A stretch of DNA of 64,000 nucleotides from Saccharothrix sp. Its GTDB lineage: Bacteria; Actinomycetota; Actinomycetes; Mycobacteriales; Pseudonocardiaceae. The DNA lies in contig NZ_JAPSLK010000030.1 in NCBI RefSeq assembly GCF_031180885.1, positions 1 to 64,000 of the forward strand, in the 5' to 3' direction. The position numbers and the translations under genes are program-made. Below are positions 54,851 to 63,143 of the stretch, piece by piece; the stretch's first letter is position 1; the number at the start of each line of letters is the position of its first letter. The notes beneath the pieces are model-generated. The model did no database searches and was not told the DNA's origin. It was given only the letters and a program-made list of their open reading frames with translations.

Positions 54851-55496
54851 TCATCGAGGCCAGGGCGTCGTGCTCGGCCTGGTCGATGGTGAGCTTGTAG
54901 GTCGTCTTGACGGAGATCCAGTTCAGCGCGTAGGTGCACCAGTAGCCCTGCACCGGCGGCTTCCACTTGGCCGGGTCCTGGTCGCCCTTCGCCCGGTTGC
55001 TGGTGGCCGAGACCGCGATCAGCTGGATGCCGCCCAGGTCGTTGGCGAACTTCTGGCGCTGCTCGTCGGTCCACTTGTCCGCGCCCGAGCGCCACGCTTC
55101 CGCCAGCGCCACGGTGTGGTCGATGTCGAGCTTGCCCGCGTCGGTGATGGTCTCGCCGTCGTACACGCTGACCCATGTGCCGGAGGTCGCGCGGCACTGG
55201 TCGTCGCTGCGGACGTCCGAACCCTGGCGCTGCAGCACGATCTCCCTGGTGTCGCACGAGTTGCCCTGGCTGCTCCAGTGCGGGAAGCGGTCCCGGCTGT
55301 AGCCGGCCATCTTGCCCTCGGGTGCGATGGTCAGGGCCGCGAGTTGCGCTGCCGGGTCCTGGCCGGGTTCGGCGGGTCCCTGGGTGGTGGTGGGTGGTGC
55401 GGTCTCGTCCTGGTAGCGGGTCAGGTAGTACCCGATGACGATCAACAGGAGGAACACGACCACGCTGACCCACGTCGTCGACCGCTTCCGGCTCAT
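54831..55496 (-). CDS. Membrane-anchored HNH endonuclease (DUF1524)
   Basis: The 221-residue protein has an N-terminal transmembrane anchor (VVVFLLLIVIGYYLT at about 12-26), a Pro/Thr linker and a DUF1524 HNH nuclease domain outside the membrane (about 60-221). The metal/catalytic core DIDHTVALAEAW supplies Asp-His, with the Asn region SATSNRAKGDQDP and four Cys residues probably forming disulfides. Actinomycete members are thought to degrade external DNA. ATG at 55496 starts at the basic MSRKRSTTW. It is convergent with the small gene at 54419. Confidence 0.87.
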   Translation of the reverse strand: MSRKRSTTWVSVVVFLLLIVIGYYLTRYQDETAPPTTTQGPAEPGQDPAAQLAALTIAPEGKMAGYSRDRFPHWSSQGNSCDTREIVLQRQGSDVRSDDQCRATSGTWVSVYDGETITDAGKLDIDHTVALAEAWRSGADKWTDEQRQKFANDLGGIQLIAVSATSNRAKGDQDPAKWKPPVQGYWCTYALNWISVKTTYKLTIDQAEHDALASMITQCPK

Positions 55497-55568
55497 GGCC
55501 CAATGATCAGCGATCACGGTCACGACGAGATCACCGGGTGCGAAAAGAGACGGCGGGCCAACGGGTTT

Positions 55569-55595
55569 CGGGGTGCCCGGCCACCGGGCACCCCG
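55569..55595 (-). terminator. Hairpin after the formyltransferase gene
   Basis: A perfect 12-bp stem (CGGGGTGCCCGG with CCGGGCACCCCG) around a three-base loop lies 7 bp downstream of the formyltransferase stop. No U run follows. Confidence 0.65.
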
Positions 55596-55601
55596 CGGCC
55601 G

Positions 55602-56549
55602 TCAGGGGCGGCTGGTGAGGTAGCCGCCCATGTGCGTGAAGTACTCCGCGGCGGGCAGTTCGCGGCCGTCCTCGGTGCGGACCTTCTTGACCAGCAACGC
55701 GCGGTTGCGGCCCCGGCGCGCTTCGGCGCCCGCGACGATCGCCACGCCGTCGCCCTCGCGGTAGAAGATCCGGCCGGGCGTGCCGCCGTAGCGGGCCGCC
55801 GAGACGTCCGCCTCGACGATCTCCAGGCGCTTGCCCTTGTGGAAGCAGAACGCGCTGGGGTACGGGGCGCACTGCGCGCGGACCAGGCGGTCGAGTTCCT
55901 CGGCCTCCCACGTCCAGTCGATGCGCAGGTCCTCCTCCGCGCGCTTGTGGAAGAAGCTGGCCTTGGACCGGTCCTGCTTGGTGAAGTCGGTGCGGCCCTT
56001 GGCGATTTCGGCCAGGCCGTCGACGGTGATCGGGCCGAACAGTTCGAGCGTCTTGTGGAACAGGTCGGTGGTGGTGTCGCGCGGGCCGACCGGGACGGCG
56101 CGCTGGAGGACGATGTCGCCCGCGTCCAGCGTCTCGTCCATCATGTGCGCGGTGACGCCGACCTCCTTCTCGTCGTTGATCAGGGCCCAGATCAGCGGCG
56201 AGAAGCCCGCGTAGGCGGGCAGGAGGGAGTCGTGGACGTTGAGGGTGCCGTGCTGGGGCAGGGTGAAGATGTGCGGCGGGATCCAGGTGCGCCAGTTGGT
56301 GGCCACGATGACGTCCGGGGCGACCTCCTTGAGCTTCTGGAACAGCTCGTCGTCGTCCGGGCGGTTGCGGATGACGACCTCGACGCCGTGCTCGGTGGCC
56401 AGGTCGGCGACGGAGTCGCTCCAGATGCGCTCGTAGGCGTGGTCGCTCTTGGGGTGGGTGACGACCAGCGCCACCTCGTGCTCGGAGTCCAGCAGGGCTT
56501 GCAGCGTGCGGTGGCCCCAGGTCTGGTAGCCGAACATGACGACCCGCAT
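55602..56549 (-). CDS. Formyltransferase (methionyl-tRNA formyltransferase-like), iron-regulated
   Basis: The 315-residue protein has the formyl-transferase fold with the catalytic triad: Asn in VATNWRTWIPP, His in LNVHDSLLPAYAGFSPL and Asp in DETLDAGDIVL. A C-terminal FMT domain (about 205-300) follows. Housekeeping fmt lies beside def or rpe in actinomycetes; this copy does not. An IdeR-type iron box ends 17 bp before its ATG, and GAGGAGG lies 7 bases upstream of it. Together these suggest it formylates a hydroxamate siderophore precursor such as hydroxyornithine, as CchA does; that role is inference. It is divergent from an amidohydrolase gene. Confidence 0.87.
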   Translation of the reverse strand: MRVVMFGYQTWGHRTLQALLDSEHEVALVVTHPKSDHAYERIWSDSVADLATEHGVEVVIRNRPDDDELFQKLKEVAPDVIVATNWRTWIPPHIFTLPQHGTLNVHDSLLPAYAGFSPLIWALINDEKEVGVTAHMMDETLDAGDIVLQRAVPVGPRDTTTDLFHKTLELFGPITVDGLAEIAKGRTDFTKQDRSKASFFHKRAEEDLRIDWTWEAEELDRLVRAQCAPYPSAFCFHKGKRLEIVEADVSAARYGGTPGRIFYREGDGVAIVAGAEARRGRNRALLVKKVRTEDGRELPAAEYFTHMGGYLTSRP

Positions 56550-56565
56550 CGGGCCCCTCCTCGGT

Positions 56566-56584
56566 TTAGGCTCGCCTAAGTTAT
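56566..56584. promoter_or_regulatory. IdeR/DmdR iron box 1
   Basis: TTAGGCTCGCCTAAGTTAT matches the actinobacterial IdeR/DtxR 19-bp consensus (TTAGGTTAGCCTAACCTAA) at 14 of 19 positions. Its first 14 bases form perfect TTAGGC/GCCTAA arms. It lies between the ribosome site of the formyltransferase gene and iron box 2. Confidence 0.8.
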
Positions 56585-56599
56585 CTAACCCTAACCTAA
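56581..56599. promoter_or_regulatory. IdeR/DmdR iron box 2
   Basis: TTATCTAACCCTAACCTAA matches the same iron-box consensus at 15 of 19 positions. It overlaps box 1 by four bases, so two repressor dimers could bind side by side. It covers the -35 region of the amidohydrolase promoter: TAGCCT at 56613-56618 ends 6 bases before that gene's GTG. Confidence 0.8.
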
Positions 56600-56624
56600 G
56601 GAGGCGGTTCGCTAGCCTGCACGG

Positions 56625-58163
56625 GTGATCCTCGACCTCAAGCTCACCGGCGGCCGGTTCGTGACGCTCGACCCGGACCGACCGTCCGCGTCCTCGGTGG
56701 GCGTGTGGGGCGGTCGGATCGTGGCGCTGGACACCGACCTGCCGGCGCGCCGGGTGGTGGACCTGGGTGGCGCGACCGTCCTGCCCGGGTTCATCGACGC
56801 GCACACCCACCTGGCGTGGGCCGGTCGGGCGTCGCGCGTGCCGGATGTGTCCAGGTGCCGGACCGTCGCCGAGGTGCTGGAGGTGTTGCGGGCCGCGCCG
56901 CGCGGGACGTGGCTGGAGGCGGCGGGGTACGACCACCGCGTGCTGGACCGGCCGTTGACCGCGCGTGATCTGGACTCGGTCGGGTCGCGGGTGTACGTGC
57001 AGGACGTGTCTGGGCACGCGTGCGTGGTGAGCAGTGACGTGCTCGGGTTGCTGGGGGTGCCCTCGTCTGATGGGTTTCTGGCGGAGAGCGCGCAGACGGC
57101 GGTGCGGGCGTTGATCCTGCCGTACCCGGTGGCGGACATCGCGTCGGACGTGCGGCTGGGGGCGGAGCAGTGCCTGCGCGAGGGGGTCGTGCTGGCCGCC
57201 GAAGCCGGGGTGGGGGCGGGGTTGATCGGGAGCAGTCCGATCGAGGTCGCCGCGTACCAGCGGGAGCCGTTGCCGATCCGGGTGCAGTTGATGGTGTCCG
57301 CGATGGAGTTGCGCGAGGTGGGGGCGCACCCGGCGGACGGGGTGCGGCGGGCGTTGCCGTTGGGGATCCGGACGGGGCTGGGGTCGGACTGGCTGTCCAT
57401 CGGGGCGCTGAAGCTGTGGACCGATGGCGGGATGATCGCCCGGACGGCGGCGTTGACCCAGCCCTACACGGTGGGCGGGGTGGGGCAGTGGCAGGACGAC
57501 CCGGCGGTGATGCGGGCGGCGTTGCTGGACGGGCACGCGGCCGGGTGGCAGCTGGCGGTGCACGCGATCGGGGACCGGGCGATCGACTTCGCGTTGGATG
57601 TCGTGGAGGAGGCGCAGCGGTTGGTGCCTCGGCCGGGGGCGCGGCACCGGATCGAGCACTGCGGGTTGGTGCGGCCGGACCAGTTGGACCGGATTGCTTC
57701 GCTGGGGCTGATTCCCGTTGTGCAACCTGCGTTTTTGTGGGCTTACGGGGACGATTACGCGGAGATCATGGGGCCGGAGCGGGCGCCTTGGTTGTACCGG
57801 GGGCGGTCGTTCCTGGAGCGGGGGATCGTGGTGGCGGGGTCTTCGGACCGGCCGGTGGCGGACGGGAATCCGTTGCGGGGCATCAGGTTCATGGTGGAGC
57901 GGCGGTCGCGGACGGGGTTGGCGGTGGGGTCGGGGGAGGCGGTCTCGGTGACCGAGGCGTTGGCGGCTTACACGCGCGGGGCGGCTCATGCGTGTGGGGT
58001 GGAGGGGGTGTTGGGGTCGATCACGCCGGGGAAGTTGGCGGATTTCGCGGTGTTGGACGGTGATCCGCGGGAGGTTTCGGTGGAGCGGATCTCGGAGATC
58101 GCGGTGCTGGCCACGGTGGTGGGCGGCGAGTTCCGGCACGATCCGGCGGGGTTCGCCGACTGA
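56625..58163 (+). CDS. Amidohydrolase, YtcJ-like (amidohydrolase family 3)
   Basis: The 512-residue metal-dependent hydrolase has a beta-sandwich flanking a TIM barrel. The barrel carries the HxH zinc motif (PGFIDAHTHLAWAG), later His ligands in AVHAIGDRAIDFA and RIEHCGLV, and the catalytic Asp in GSSDRPVADGNPL. Family 3 members cleave amides, N-formyl or cyclic ureido groups. Its promoter holds a double iron box and a -10 hexamer (TAGCCT) whose spacing to GTG fits a leaderless message. With the divergent formyltransferase, an attractive but unproven idea is that one enzyme adds and the other removes an N-acyl group during siderophore production or recycling. Confidence 0.88.
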   Translation: MILDLKLTGGRFVTLDPDRPSASSVGVWGGRIVALDTDLPARRVVDLGGATVLPGFIDAHTHLAWAGRASRVPDVSRCRTVAEVLEVLRAAPRGTWLEAAGYDHRVLDRPLTARDLDSVGSRVYVQDVSGHACVVSSDVLGLLGVPSSDGFLAESAQTAVRALILPYPVADIASDVRLGAEQCLREGVVLAAEAGVGAGLIGSSPIEVAAYQREPLPIRVQLMVSAMELREVGAHPADGVRRALPLGIRTGLGSDWLSIGALKLWTDGGMIARTAALTQPYTVGGVGQWQDDPAVMRAALLDGHAAGWQLAVHAIGDRAIDFALDVVEEAQRLVPRPGARHRIEHCGLVRPDQLDRIASLGLIPVVQPAFLWAYGDDYAEIMGPERAPWLYRGRSFLERGIVVAGSSDRPVADGNPLRGIRFMVERRSRTGLAVGSGEAVSVTEALAAYTRGAAHACGVEGVLGSITPGKLADFAVLDGDPREVSVERISEIAVLATVVGGEFRHDPAGFAD

Positions 58164-58209
58164 GCTTGTGTTCGCGGTATTGATCTGCGGTGTTCGGGCA
58201 GCGTGAGTG

Positions 58210-58237
58210 GGCGGGCCTCCGGGGGTGGAGGCCCGCC
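58210..58237. terminator. Bidirectional hairpin between convergent genes
   Basis: An 11-bp perfect stem (GGCGGGCCTCC with GGAGGCCCGCC) around a 6-base loop lies 47 bp after the amidohydrolase stop and 18 bp after the stop of the convergent SOS-box gene. It can serve both. Confidence 0.75.
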
Positions 58238-58254
58238 GTGTGGGGGTCTGGGAG

Positions 58255-58878
58255 TCAGGCGCTCATGCGCCAGTGGACCACGTAGCCGGCGGCTTCGGCG
58301 GCGATCAGGGCGTCGAGCTTGGCCAGGTTTGTTCGCCTCGACATGCGGAAGGCGCGGCCTCGGCGGGCGTCCAGCAGGAGCGGGGTGGCGCCGGGCAGGG
58401 TCTTGTCGATCGTGTGTTGGAGGATGCGCAGGCCCACGTTCGCCGCCTCCTGGGTCATCGGTGTCTCCTTCACGTACACCAGGACCGCCGCCGTCGAACC
58501 GTCCGGCATGCGCAGGCCCAGGTGGGGGCGCACGCGCAGGGTCAGGTCACCGGCCTCCCACCTCGTCGCCGCCACCGGCACACCGGTCGCCCTCGTCGAG
58601 CGCAGCCACGGCAGGAAGCCCTCGCGCAGCTCCTCGAACGCCCTGGGCTGGCCGTTCCTGGACGCCGAGCGCACCGCCGCGTCCAGCTCGGCATCCGGGT
58701 CGATCGAGTTCGCCGCCCGGCGCATGGCGTCCCTCATCGGGTTGTAGAACCCGCACACCCACGGGTCGACACCCAGGTACACGCTGCGCTGCTCGGACAC
58801 GATGCTGATGCGCCCGCGCTGACCGCTCATCACGTACTCGGTGAACGACAACGCGGTCACGCTGACCGGCTCCACCAC
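58255..58878 (-). CDS. Unknown protein behind a LexA box
   Basis: The 207-residue protein is cytoplasmic with mixed helix and sheet. It contains ISIVSEQRSVYLGVDPWV, a core DLTLRVRPHLGLRMPDGSTA and VLVYVKETPMTQEAANVGLR, then a basic C-terminus (ARRGRAFRMSRRTNL). I cannot assign a family. The DGS...VYVKE arrangement faintly recalls a nuclease core, but no catalytic set is complete. GTG at 58878 or 58875 follows GGGGAG by 6-9 bases. A perfect SOS box 17 bp upstream makes DNA-damage induction likely. It lies alone, next to a MarR gene. Confidence 0.75.
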   Translation of the reverse strand: MVEPVSVTALSFTEYVMSGQRGRISIVSEQRSVYLGVDPWVCGFYNPMRDAMRRAANSIDPDAELDAAVRSASRNGQPRAFEELREGFLPWLRSTRATGVPVAATRWEAGDLTLRVRPHLGLRMPDGSTAAVLVYVKETPMTQEAANVGLRILQHTIDKTLPGATPLLLDARRGRAFRMSRRTNLAKLDALIAAEAAGYVVHWRMSA

Positions 58879-58894
58879 GGCAGGCTCCCCTCGA

Positions 58895-58910
58895 TCGAAC
58901 TTACGTTCGA
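58895..58910. promoter_or_regulatory. LexA (SOS) box
   Basis: TCGAACTTACGTTCGA fits the mycobacterial/actinobacterial SOS box (TCGAAC-N4-GTTCGA) perfectly. It is 17 bp upstream of the unknown gene on the minus strand, where LexA would cover the transcription start. It is the only perfect copy I noticed in the window's intergenic regions. Confidence 0.88.
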
Positions 58911-59015
58911 ATTCTACCGGGCGGGTACGACAATTTCGGGTGGCCGAACGGGTGCACGGACGGGTGCACGGAGGGGTGATCGAGTGAGTGCGGAGCGGGT
59001 GCCGAGCAGGGGTGG

Positions 59016-59426
59016 CTAGGCGCGGACCTTGGACAGGAGGGGGCCGAGGTCGGGGTCGGCCTCGACCTCGTCGAAGATCGCCTTCAAGGTCTCCTCGAAG
59101 AACGGGGCCGCGCTCTCGTACACCGCCCGCCCCTCCGCGGTGATCTTGCTGTACACCCCGCGCCGGTCCGTCTCGCACACCTCGCGGGCGGTCAGGCCGG
59201 ACTGCTCCAGGCGCGCCACCAGGCGGCTCACCGAACTCTGGTTCAGGCCCACCACCTCGGTCAGCTCCTGCATCCGCAGCTCACCGTCGGGCGCCTCGTG
59301 CAGGGCGGACAGCGCGGTGAACTCCGACATCCCGAAGTGGAACTTCCGCTGCAGGGCGCGCTCCAGGCTGGCGTTGATCCGGTGGTGCAGCGCGTGCAGG
59401 TCGGACCAGGCGGCGCGGACGGACAA
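59016..59426 (-). CDS. MarR family transcriptional regulator
   Basis: This 136-residue winged-helix regulator has a recognition helix in VVGLNQSSVSRLVARLEQSG and wing residues in CETDRRGVYSKITAEGRAV. It is a compact MarR protein with dimer helices at the ends and no cysteine pair. The start is TTG at 59426, with a G-rich leader. No close divergent gene is present, so the target is unknown; the neighbouring SOS-box gene is on the same strand downstream. Confidence 0.85.
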   Translation of the reverse strand: MSVRAAWSDLHALHHRINASLERALQRKFHFGMSEFTALSALHEAPDGELRMQELTEVVGLNQSSVSRLVARLEQSGLTAREVCETDRRGVYSKITAEGRAVYESAAPFFEETLKAIFDEVEADPDLGPLLSKVRA

Positions 59427-59503
59427 CTCGGACCCCCGGGAGCGCAGGTGTGGGCCTACATCCTATGCCTGCGGCGGGGTGTCGCCGACGAGTGAGAGCG
59501 CGC

Positions 59504-59938
59504 TCAGCCGCACCCGGAAGGTTCGTCCAGTTCGACCACGGCGGCACCCTCGGACAGCACCACCTCCTCGTACGCGCCGTCGCGCAGGGCGAGGCAGCGC
59601 AGCGCGGGCAGGTCCGGGTCGACCAGCCGGTAGTGCGGGCACCCGGCCTCTCCCAGCTTGACCCGCTTGAGTTCCAGGTCGACCAGGCGGGTGCGCGGCG
59701 AGTGCACCTCGACGGGCCGGCACGGGCGGCCCGATCGACGCCCGGGTGGTGAACGCGGACCGGTCGCCCGGAAGCACCGCGGAGCGTGCACGACCACGTC
59801 GGGGATGAACACGGTGTCGTCGGCCAGCACGACGTCCACCGGCACGGGCAGCACCTCCCAGTCCGGAGGGCACACCGCGGTCAACGCGATCGCGAGCGGT
59901 TCGCGCGGCTGGCGGCGTTGGGTCGGAAGTGCTGAGGA
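59504..59938 (-). pseudogene. Decayed Uma2-family endonuclease gene
   Basis: The C-terminal half matches Uma2 (DUF820) proteins: VDVVLADDTVFIPDVVVHAP and later PVEVHSPRTRLVDLELKRVK, HYRLVDPDLP. The normal 60-residue N-terminal part is missing and no start fits. The segment between the two motifs is scrambled in frame and improves in the next frame (GDRSAFTTRASIGPPVPAR). The gene is thus 5'-truncated and probably frameshifted. The truncation runs into a tandem repeat. Intact Uma2 proteins are about 180-190 residues. Confidence 0.65.
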
Positions 59939-59940
59939 TG

Positions 59941-59996
59941 GTCTGTGCGTCTGTGCGTCTGTGCGTCTGTGCGTCTGTGCGTCTGTGCGTCTGTGC
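59941..59996. repeat. 8-bp tandem repeat (seven GTCTGTGC units)
   Basis: Seven perfect GTCTGTGC units lie between the decayed Uma2 gene and the end of the sugar transferase gene. The perfect identity of the units indicates recent slippage. Confidence 0.95.
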
Positions 59997-60007
59997 GCCG
60001 GGGACCG

Positions 60008-61255
60008 TCAACCGGCCCAGATGCCTGCGACGAACAGCAGGAACACGCCGGTCTGCACGAGGGAGGACGCGTACATCCAGCCGTACAGCGCGGGCTTGAG
60101 CGCCGGCTTGCGCTGTGCGGCCACCACCATCGCCACGTAGATCACCACGCACGGCAACAGGTACCGGTGCACCGACACGACGTTGCTGTTCAGCGTGAAC
60201 ATCACGAACGACGCCAACCCGAAGGCGGCCAACGGGATGCCGTCCTTCTTCAGCGCCGCGAACAGGTACACGAAGAGCGCTACGAGCACTGCCAGACCGA
60301 ACAGCGGCAGGATGTGGCTGATCAGGTCCCAGTTGCTCGGCCGCCCGCCGGCCAGGGCGTGCAGCGACACCTTCAGCTCGCCCCACAGCGTCGCCGGGAT
60401 GTTCGGGTTCGCCACGTGGTAGCCCCACGTCGACACGGTGTCGTAGGCGGAGAACATCGCGAGCGGGTCGCCCTTGACGATCTTCAGCACCAGCGCGTAG
60501 GCCGCGACCCCGAGACCGGCGGCCGGGAACCACAGCAGGTGCCATGACAGCAGCCCGCGGAGCTTCCACTCCTTGGCGCGGTAGAACTCCAGGAAGCACA
60601 GGCCCACGAAGAGAACGGCGGTGATGCGGGTCGCGGTGAGCGGGATGAGCGTGAGCCCCATGAAGACCCACTGCCGCCGCAACGCGAACAGGTACGCCCA
60701 GAACCCGAGGGCGCAGAACACCGCCTCGCTGTAGAAGGCGTGCGCGAAGAACGCCGTCGGCGCGGTCAGGAACGCCGCCACCACCAGCCACGGCGCGCGC
60801 TCACCGGTCACGAAGTGCCGGGCGATCCGCAGCAGCGCCACGGCGGCCAGCCACGTCGCCAGGACGTTGACGACCATGCCCGCGGCCAGGAAACCGAGCA
60901 GCCCGAAAGAGATCGTCTCGACCAGCCACACGAGGAACGGGAAGAACGGGTAGAACGCGGGCACCCACGGCGTCGCCTCGTTCGCGTAGCCGCCGTTGGT
61001 GATCTGGTGGAAGTTCTCGGCGTCCCACCGGTAGGTGTGCGACAGCAGGGTGGCGTCCGGGCCGAGCACCTTCACCGGGTAGCCCTCGCCGACCGGCAGG
61101 GAACCCTGGAACAGCACGGCGACCGCGGACAGCACCGCGTGCCAGGCGAGGACCAGGGCGAACGCCCGTGCCCAGTCCGTGTGGTGCCACCGGGGTTTGT
61201 GCTCTCGGGCGGACTCCGGGGAGGCCTGCTCGGTGCGGGTCATCACGTCCGTCAT
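60008..61255 (-). CDS. GT-C mannosyltransferase-like membrane protein
   Basis: The 415-residue protein has about 10 transmembrane helices and resembles the PIG-V/GT-C glycosyltransferases of actinobacteria. After the first helix a long extracytoplasmic loop holds the acidic and aromatic residues typical of the active site (TYRWDAENFHQITNGGY). These enzymes use polyprenyl-phosphate sugars outside the membrane. The ATG at 61255 shares its A with the stop of gtrA-like gene (TGATG), so it is coupled to the GtrA and GT2 genes, which make and flip such a sugar donor. Confidence 0.85.
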   Translation of the reverse strand: MTDVMTRTEQASPESAREHKPRWHHTDWARAFALVLAWHAVLSAVAVLFQGSLPVGEGYPVKVLGPDATLLSHTYRWDAENFHQITNGGYANEATPWVPAFYPFFPFLVWLVETISFGLLGFLAAGMVVNVLATWLAAVALLRIARHFVTGERAPWLVVAAFLTAPTAFFAHAFYSEAVFCALGFWAYLFALRRQWVFMGLTLIPLTATRITAVLFVGLCFLEFYRAKEWKLRGLLSWHLLWFPAAGLGVAAYALVLKIVKGDPLAMFSAYDTVSTWGYHVANPNIPATLWGELKVSLHALAGGRPSNWDLISHILPLFGLAVLVALFVYLFAALKKDGIPLAAFGLASFVMFTLNSNVVSVHRYLLPCVVIYVAMVVAAQRKPALKPALYGWMYASSLVQTGVFLLFVAGIWAG

Positions 61256-61665
61256 CAGGCGGCTTCCTTGGGTCTGAAGACGAGCCTGCTGTAGAGCGTG
61301 TAGTTCCACACCAGGTTGAACACCAGCGCGGACAGCTTCGGCCCGACCACGGCGACCACCGGGTGCGTCCCCTCGAACGCCCCGGTGACCAGGCTAATCA
61401 CGATCGGCTGCACCACCCACAGGCCGAACGCCGTGACCAGCAGGAACAGCGCGGCCTGGGACTTCACGTCGCCGGTGCGGGCGCGGAAGGTGAACGACCG
61501 GTTGAGGGTGAAGCTGCACGCCATGCCGGCCGAGGTGGACAGCAGGTTCGCCACGAACATCGGCACGCCGGCCAGGGAGAGGAGCGTGTAGGCCACGAGG
61601 TCGACGAGCGTGTTGGCGATGCCCACCAGGCCGAACCGGATCTTGGTGGCTAGTCCGGGTCTCAC
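61255..61665 (-). CDS. GtrA family membrane protein
   Basis: The 136-residue protein has four helices and the GtrA signature (KIRFGLVGIANTLVDLVAY, then ACSFTLNRSFTFR with a conserved NxxxTF segment). GtrA proteins are proposed flippases for polyprenyl-linked sugar. GTG at 61665 overlaps the stop of the GT2 gene (GTGA), and its own stop touches the GT-C gene start. The order GT2-GtrA-GT-C parallels the gtrB-gtrA-specific-transferase cassettes that glucosylate surface polymers. Confidence 0.9.
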   Translation of the reverse strand: MRPGLATKIRFGLVGIANTLVDLVAYTLLSLAGVPMFVANLLSTSAGMACSFTLNRSFTFRARTGDVKSQAALFLLVTAFGLWVVQPIVISLVTGAFEGTHPVVAVVGPKLSALVFNLVWNYTLYSRLVFRPKEAA

Positions 61666-62762
61666 CGCACGAGGCTCCGGTCCTGGTTGTGGGTGCGGCT
61701 GGGTAGGGCAGTGCGCACGGAGGCGACCGTGTAGAGCGGGCGGGCCTGGGACTGGGCGTAGGTGCGGCCGATGTAGCTGCCCAGCACGCCGAGCATGGTG
61801 ATCTGGATGCCGCCCAGGAAGAACATGCCGATCGTGATGAACGCCCAGCCCGGCACTGCGGTCTCCGGCGCGAACAGCTTCACGCCCCCGACGTAGAGGA
61901 TGCCCAGGAAGCTGAGGAACGAGATGAAGTAGCCCAGCCGGCTGATGAGTTTCAGGGGAGCGACGGAGAAGCCGAGGATGCCGTCCGCGGCGAACCGCAG
62001 CATCTTGCTCAGCGGGTAACCGGTCACGCCCGCGTGGCGCTCGTCGCGGTCGAACAGCACGCCGGTCTGCCGGAACCCGATGTAGCTGACCAGCCCGCGC
62101 AGGAACCGGTCCCGCTCGCGGTACTTGCGCAGCTCGTCGACGACCTTGCGGTCGATCAGGCGGAAGTCGCCGGTGTTGCGCGGGATGTCGATCGAGGCGA
62201 CCTTGCGCAGGAACAGGTAGAACGCGCTGGCGGTGAGCTTCTTGAACGCGGTGTCCTGGCGCGAGCGGCGCTGGGCGTAGACGACCTCGTAGCCCTGCTC
62301 CCACTTCTCGACCAGCTCCAGGCTGACCCGGGGCGGGTCCTGCATGTCGCTGTCCATGATGATCACGGCGTCGGCGTCGGCCAGGTCGAGGCCCGCGGTG
62401 ACCGCCATCTGGTGGCCGAAGTTGCGGGACAGCTCGATCACGGTGACCCGGTCGTCCCGGTCGGCGAGGGCCTGGAGGTGGGTGAGGGACTCGTCCTTGC
62501 TGCCGTCGTCGACGTAGATGAAGCTCACGTCGTAGCGGTCGGCGAGTTCCTCGGTGACCTGGGAGACTGTGCGGTGGAGGAGGTCGATGTTCCCGGCCTC
62601 GTTGTAGATCGGGAAGATGTAGGTGACGTGCTTCTTCCCGCCCTCGGGGGCTTGGGGTGCCTCGGGGGCCCGGAGTGTTTGGGGTGCGGGTGCCTCGGGG
62701 GCTTGGAGTGCTTGGGATGCGGGTGCCTCGGGGGCGGGTGCCTCGGTTGCCTCGGCGCTCAC
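61662..62762 (-). CDS. GT2 family polyprenyl-phosphate glycosyltransferase (GtrB-like)
   Basis: The 366-residue enzyme transfers a sugar to polyprenyl phosphate on the cytoplasmic face. The GT-A domain has FPIYNEAGNIDLL, YVDDGSKDES and VIIMDSDMQDPP (DxD-type metal site). Two C-terminal membrane helices follow (about 270-330), as in GtrB/DpgS proteins. A disordered N-terminus (about 1-43) consists of repeated APEAP blocks, absent from most homologues. GTG at 62762 is the first gene of the coupled three-gene cassette. Confidence 0.93.
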   Translation of the reverse strand: MSAEATEAPAPEAPASQALQAPEAPAPQTLRAPEAPQAPEGGKKHVTYIFPIYNEAGNIDLLHRTVSQVTEELADRYDVSFIYVDDGSKDESLTHLQALADRDDRVTVIELSRNFGHQMAVTAGLDLADADAVIIMDSDMQDPPRVSLELVEKWEQGYEVVYAQRRSRQDTAFKKLTASAFYLFLRKVASIDIPRNTGDFRLIDRKVVDELRKYRERDRFLRGLVSYIGFRQTGVLFDRDERHAGVTGYPLSKMLRFAADGILGFSVAPLKLISRLGYFISFLSFLGILYVGGVKLFAPETAVPGWAFITIGMFFLGGIQITMLGVLGSYIGRTYAQSQARPLYTVASVRTALPSRTHNQDRSLVR

Positions 62763-62880
62763 GGGCCAACCGTCCTTTGCTCGTGCCTTTGCTCGTGACA
62801 GGAGTGGCGCCCGGCCTCACCACGGGCGGTCGGCGCGCACTATACGCAGGTCGGGCTCCGGCTCGTTCGGCAGGCTGCGC

Positions 62881-62930
62881 TGTCACCCCGTCGCTGTCAC
62901 CCCGTCGCTGTCACCCCGTCGCTGTCACCC
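62881..62930. repeat. 14-bp tandem repeat (TGTCACCCCGTCGC, three units and part of a fourth)
   Basis: Three identical 14-bp units at 62881-62922 are followed by a partial fourth unit and then by degenerate GCCTTCGTGGCCACC-type repeats to about 62990. It lies about 120 bp upstream of the GT2 start. Confidence 0.9.
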
Positions 62931-63143
62931 GCCTTCGCTGTTGCCCGCCTTCGTGGCCACCCTGCCTTCGTGGCCACCCGCCTTCGCTGCCGCTCCCTCG
63001 GTGTCACCCGGCTGTGCCCAGGGGCTGGCTCGCTGCCCCAGCCTGCTGGTGCTGCTCGGTGGGCTGAACGAACGGCTTTGTCGTACCCGCGTGAGATGAT
63101 TGAAGCGGGGGCCGGAGGCAAGCCGCAGGCGCTTCGCTCTTCC

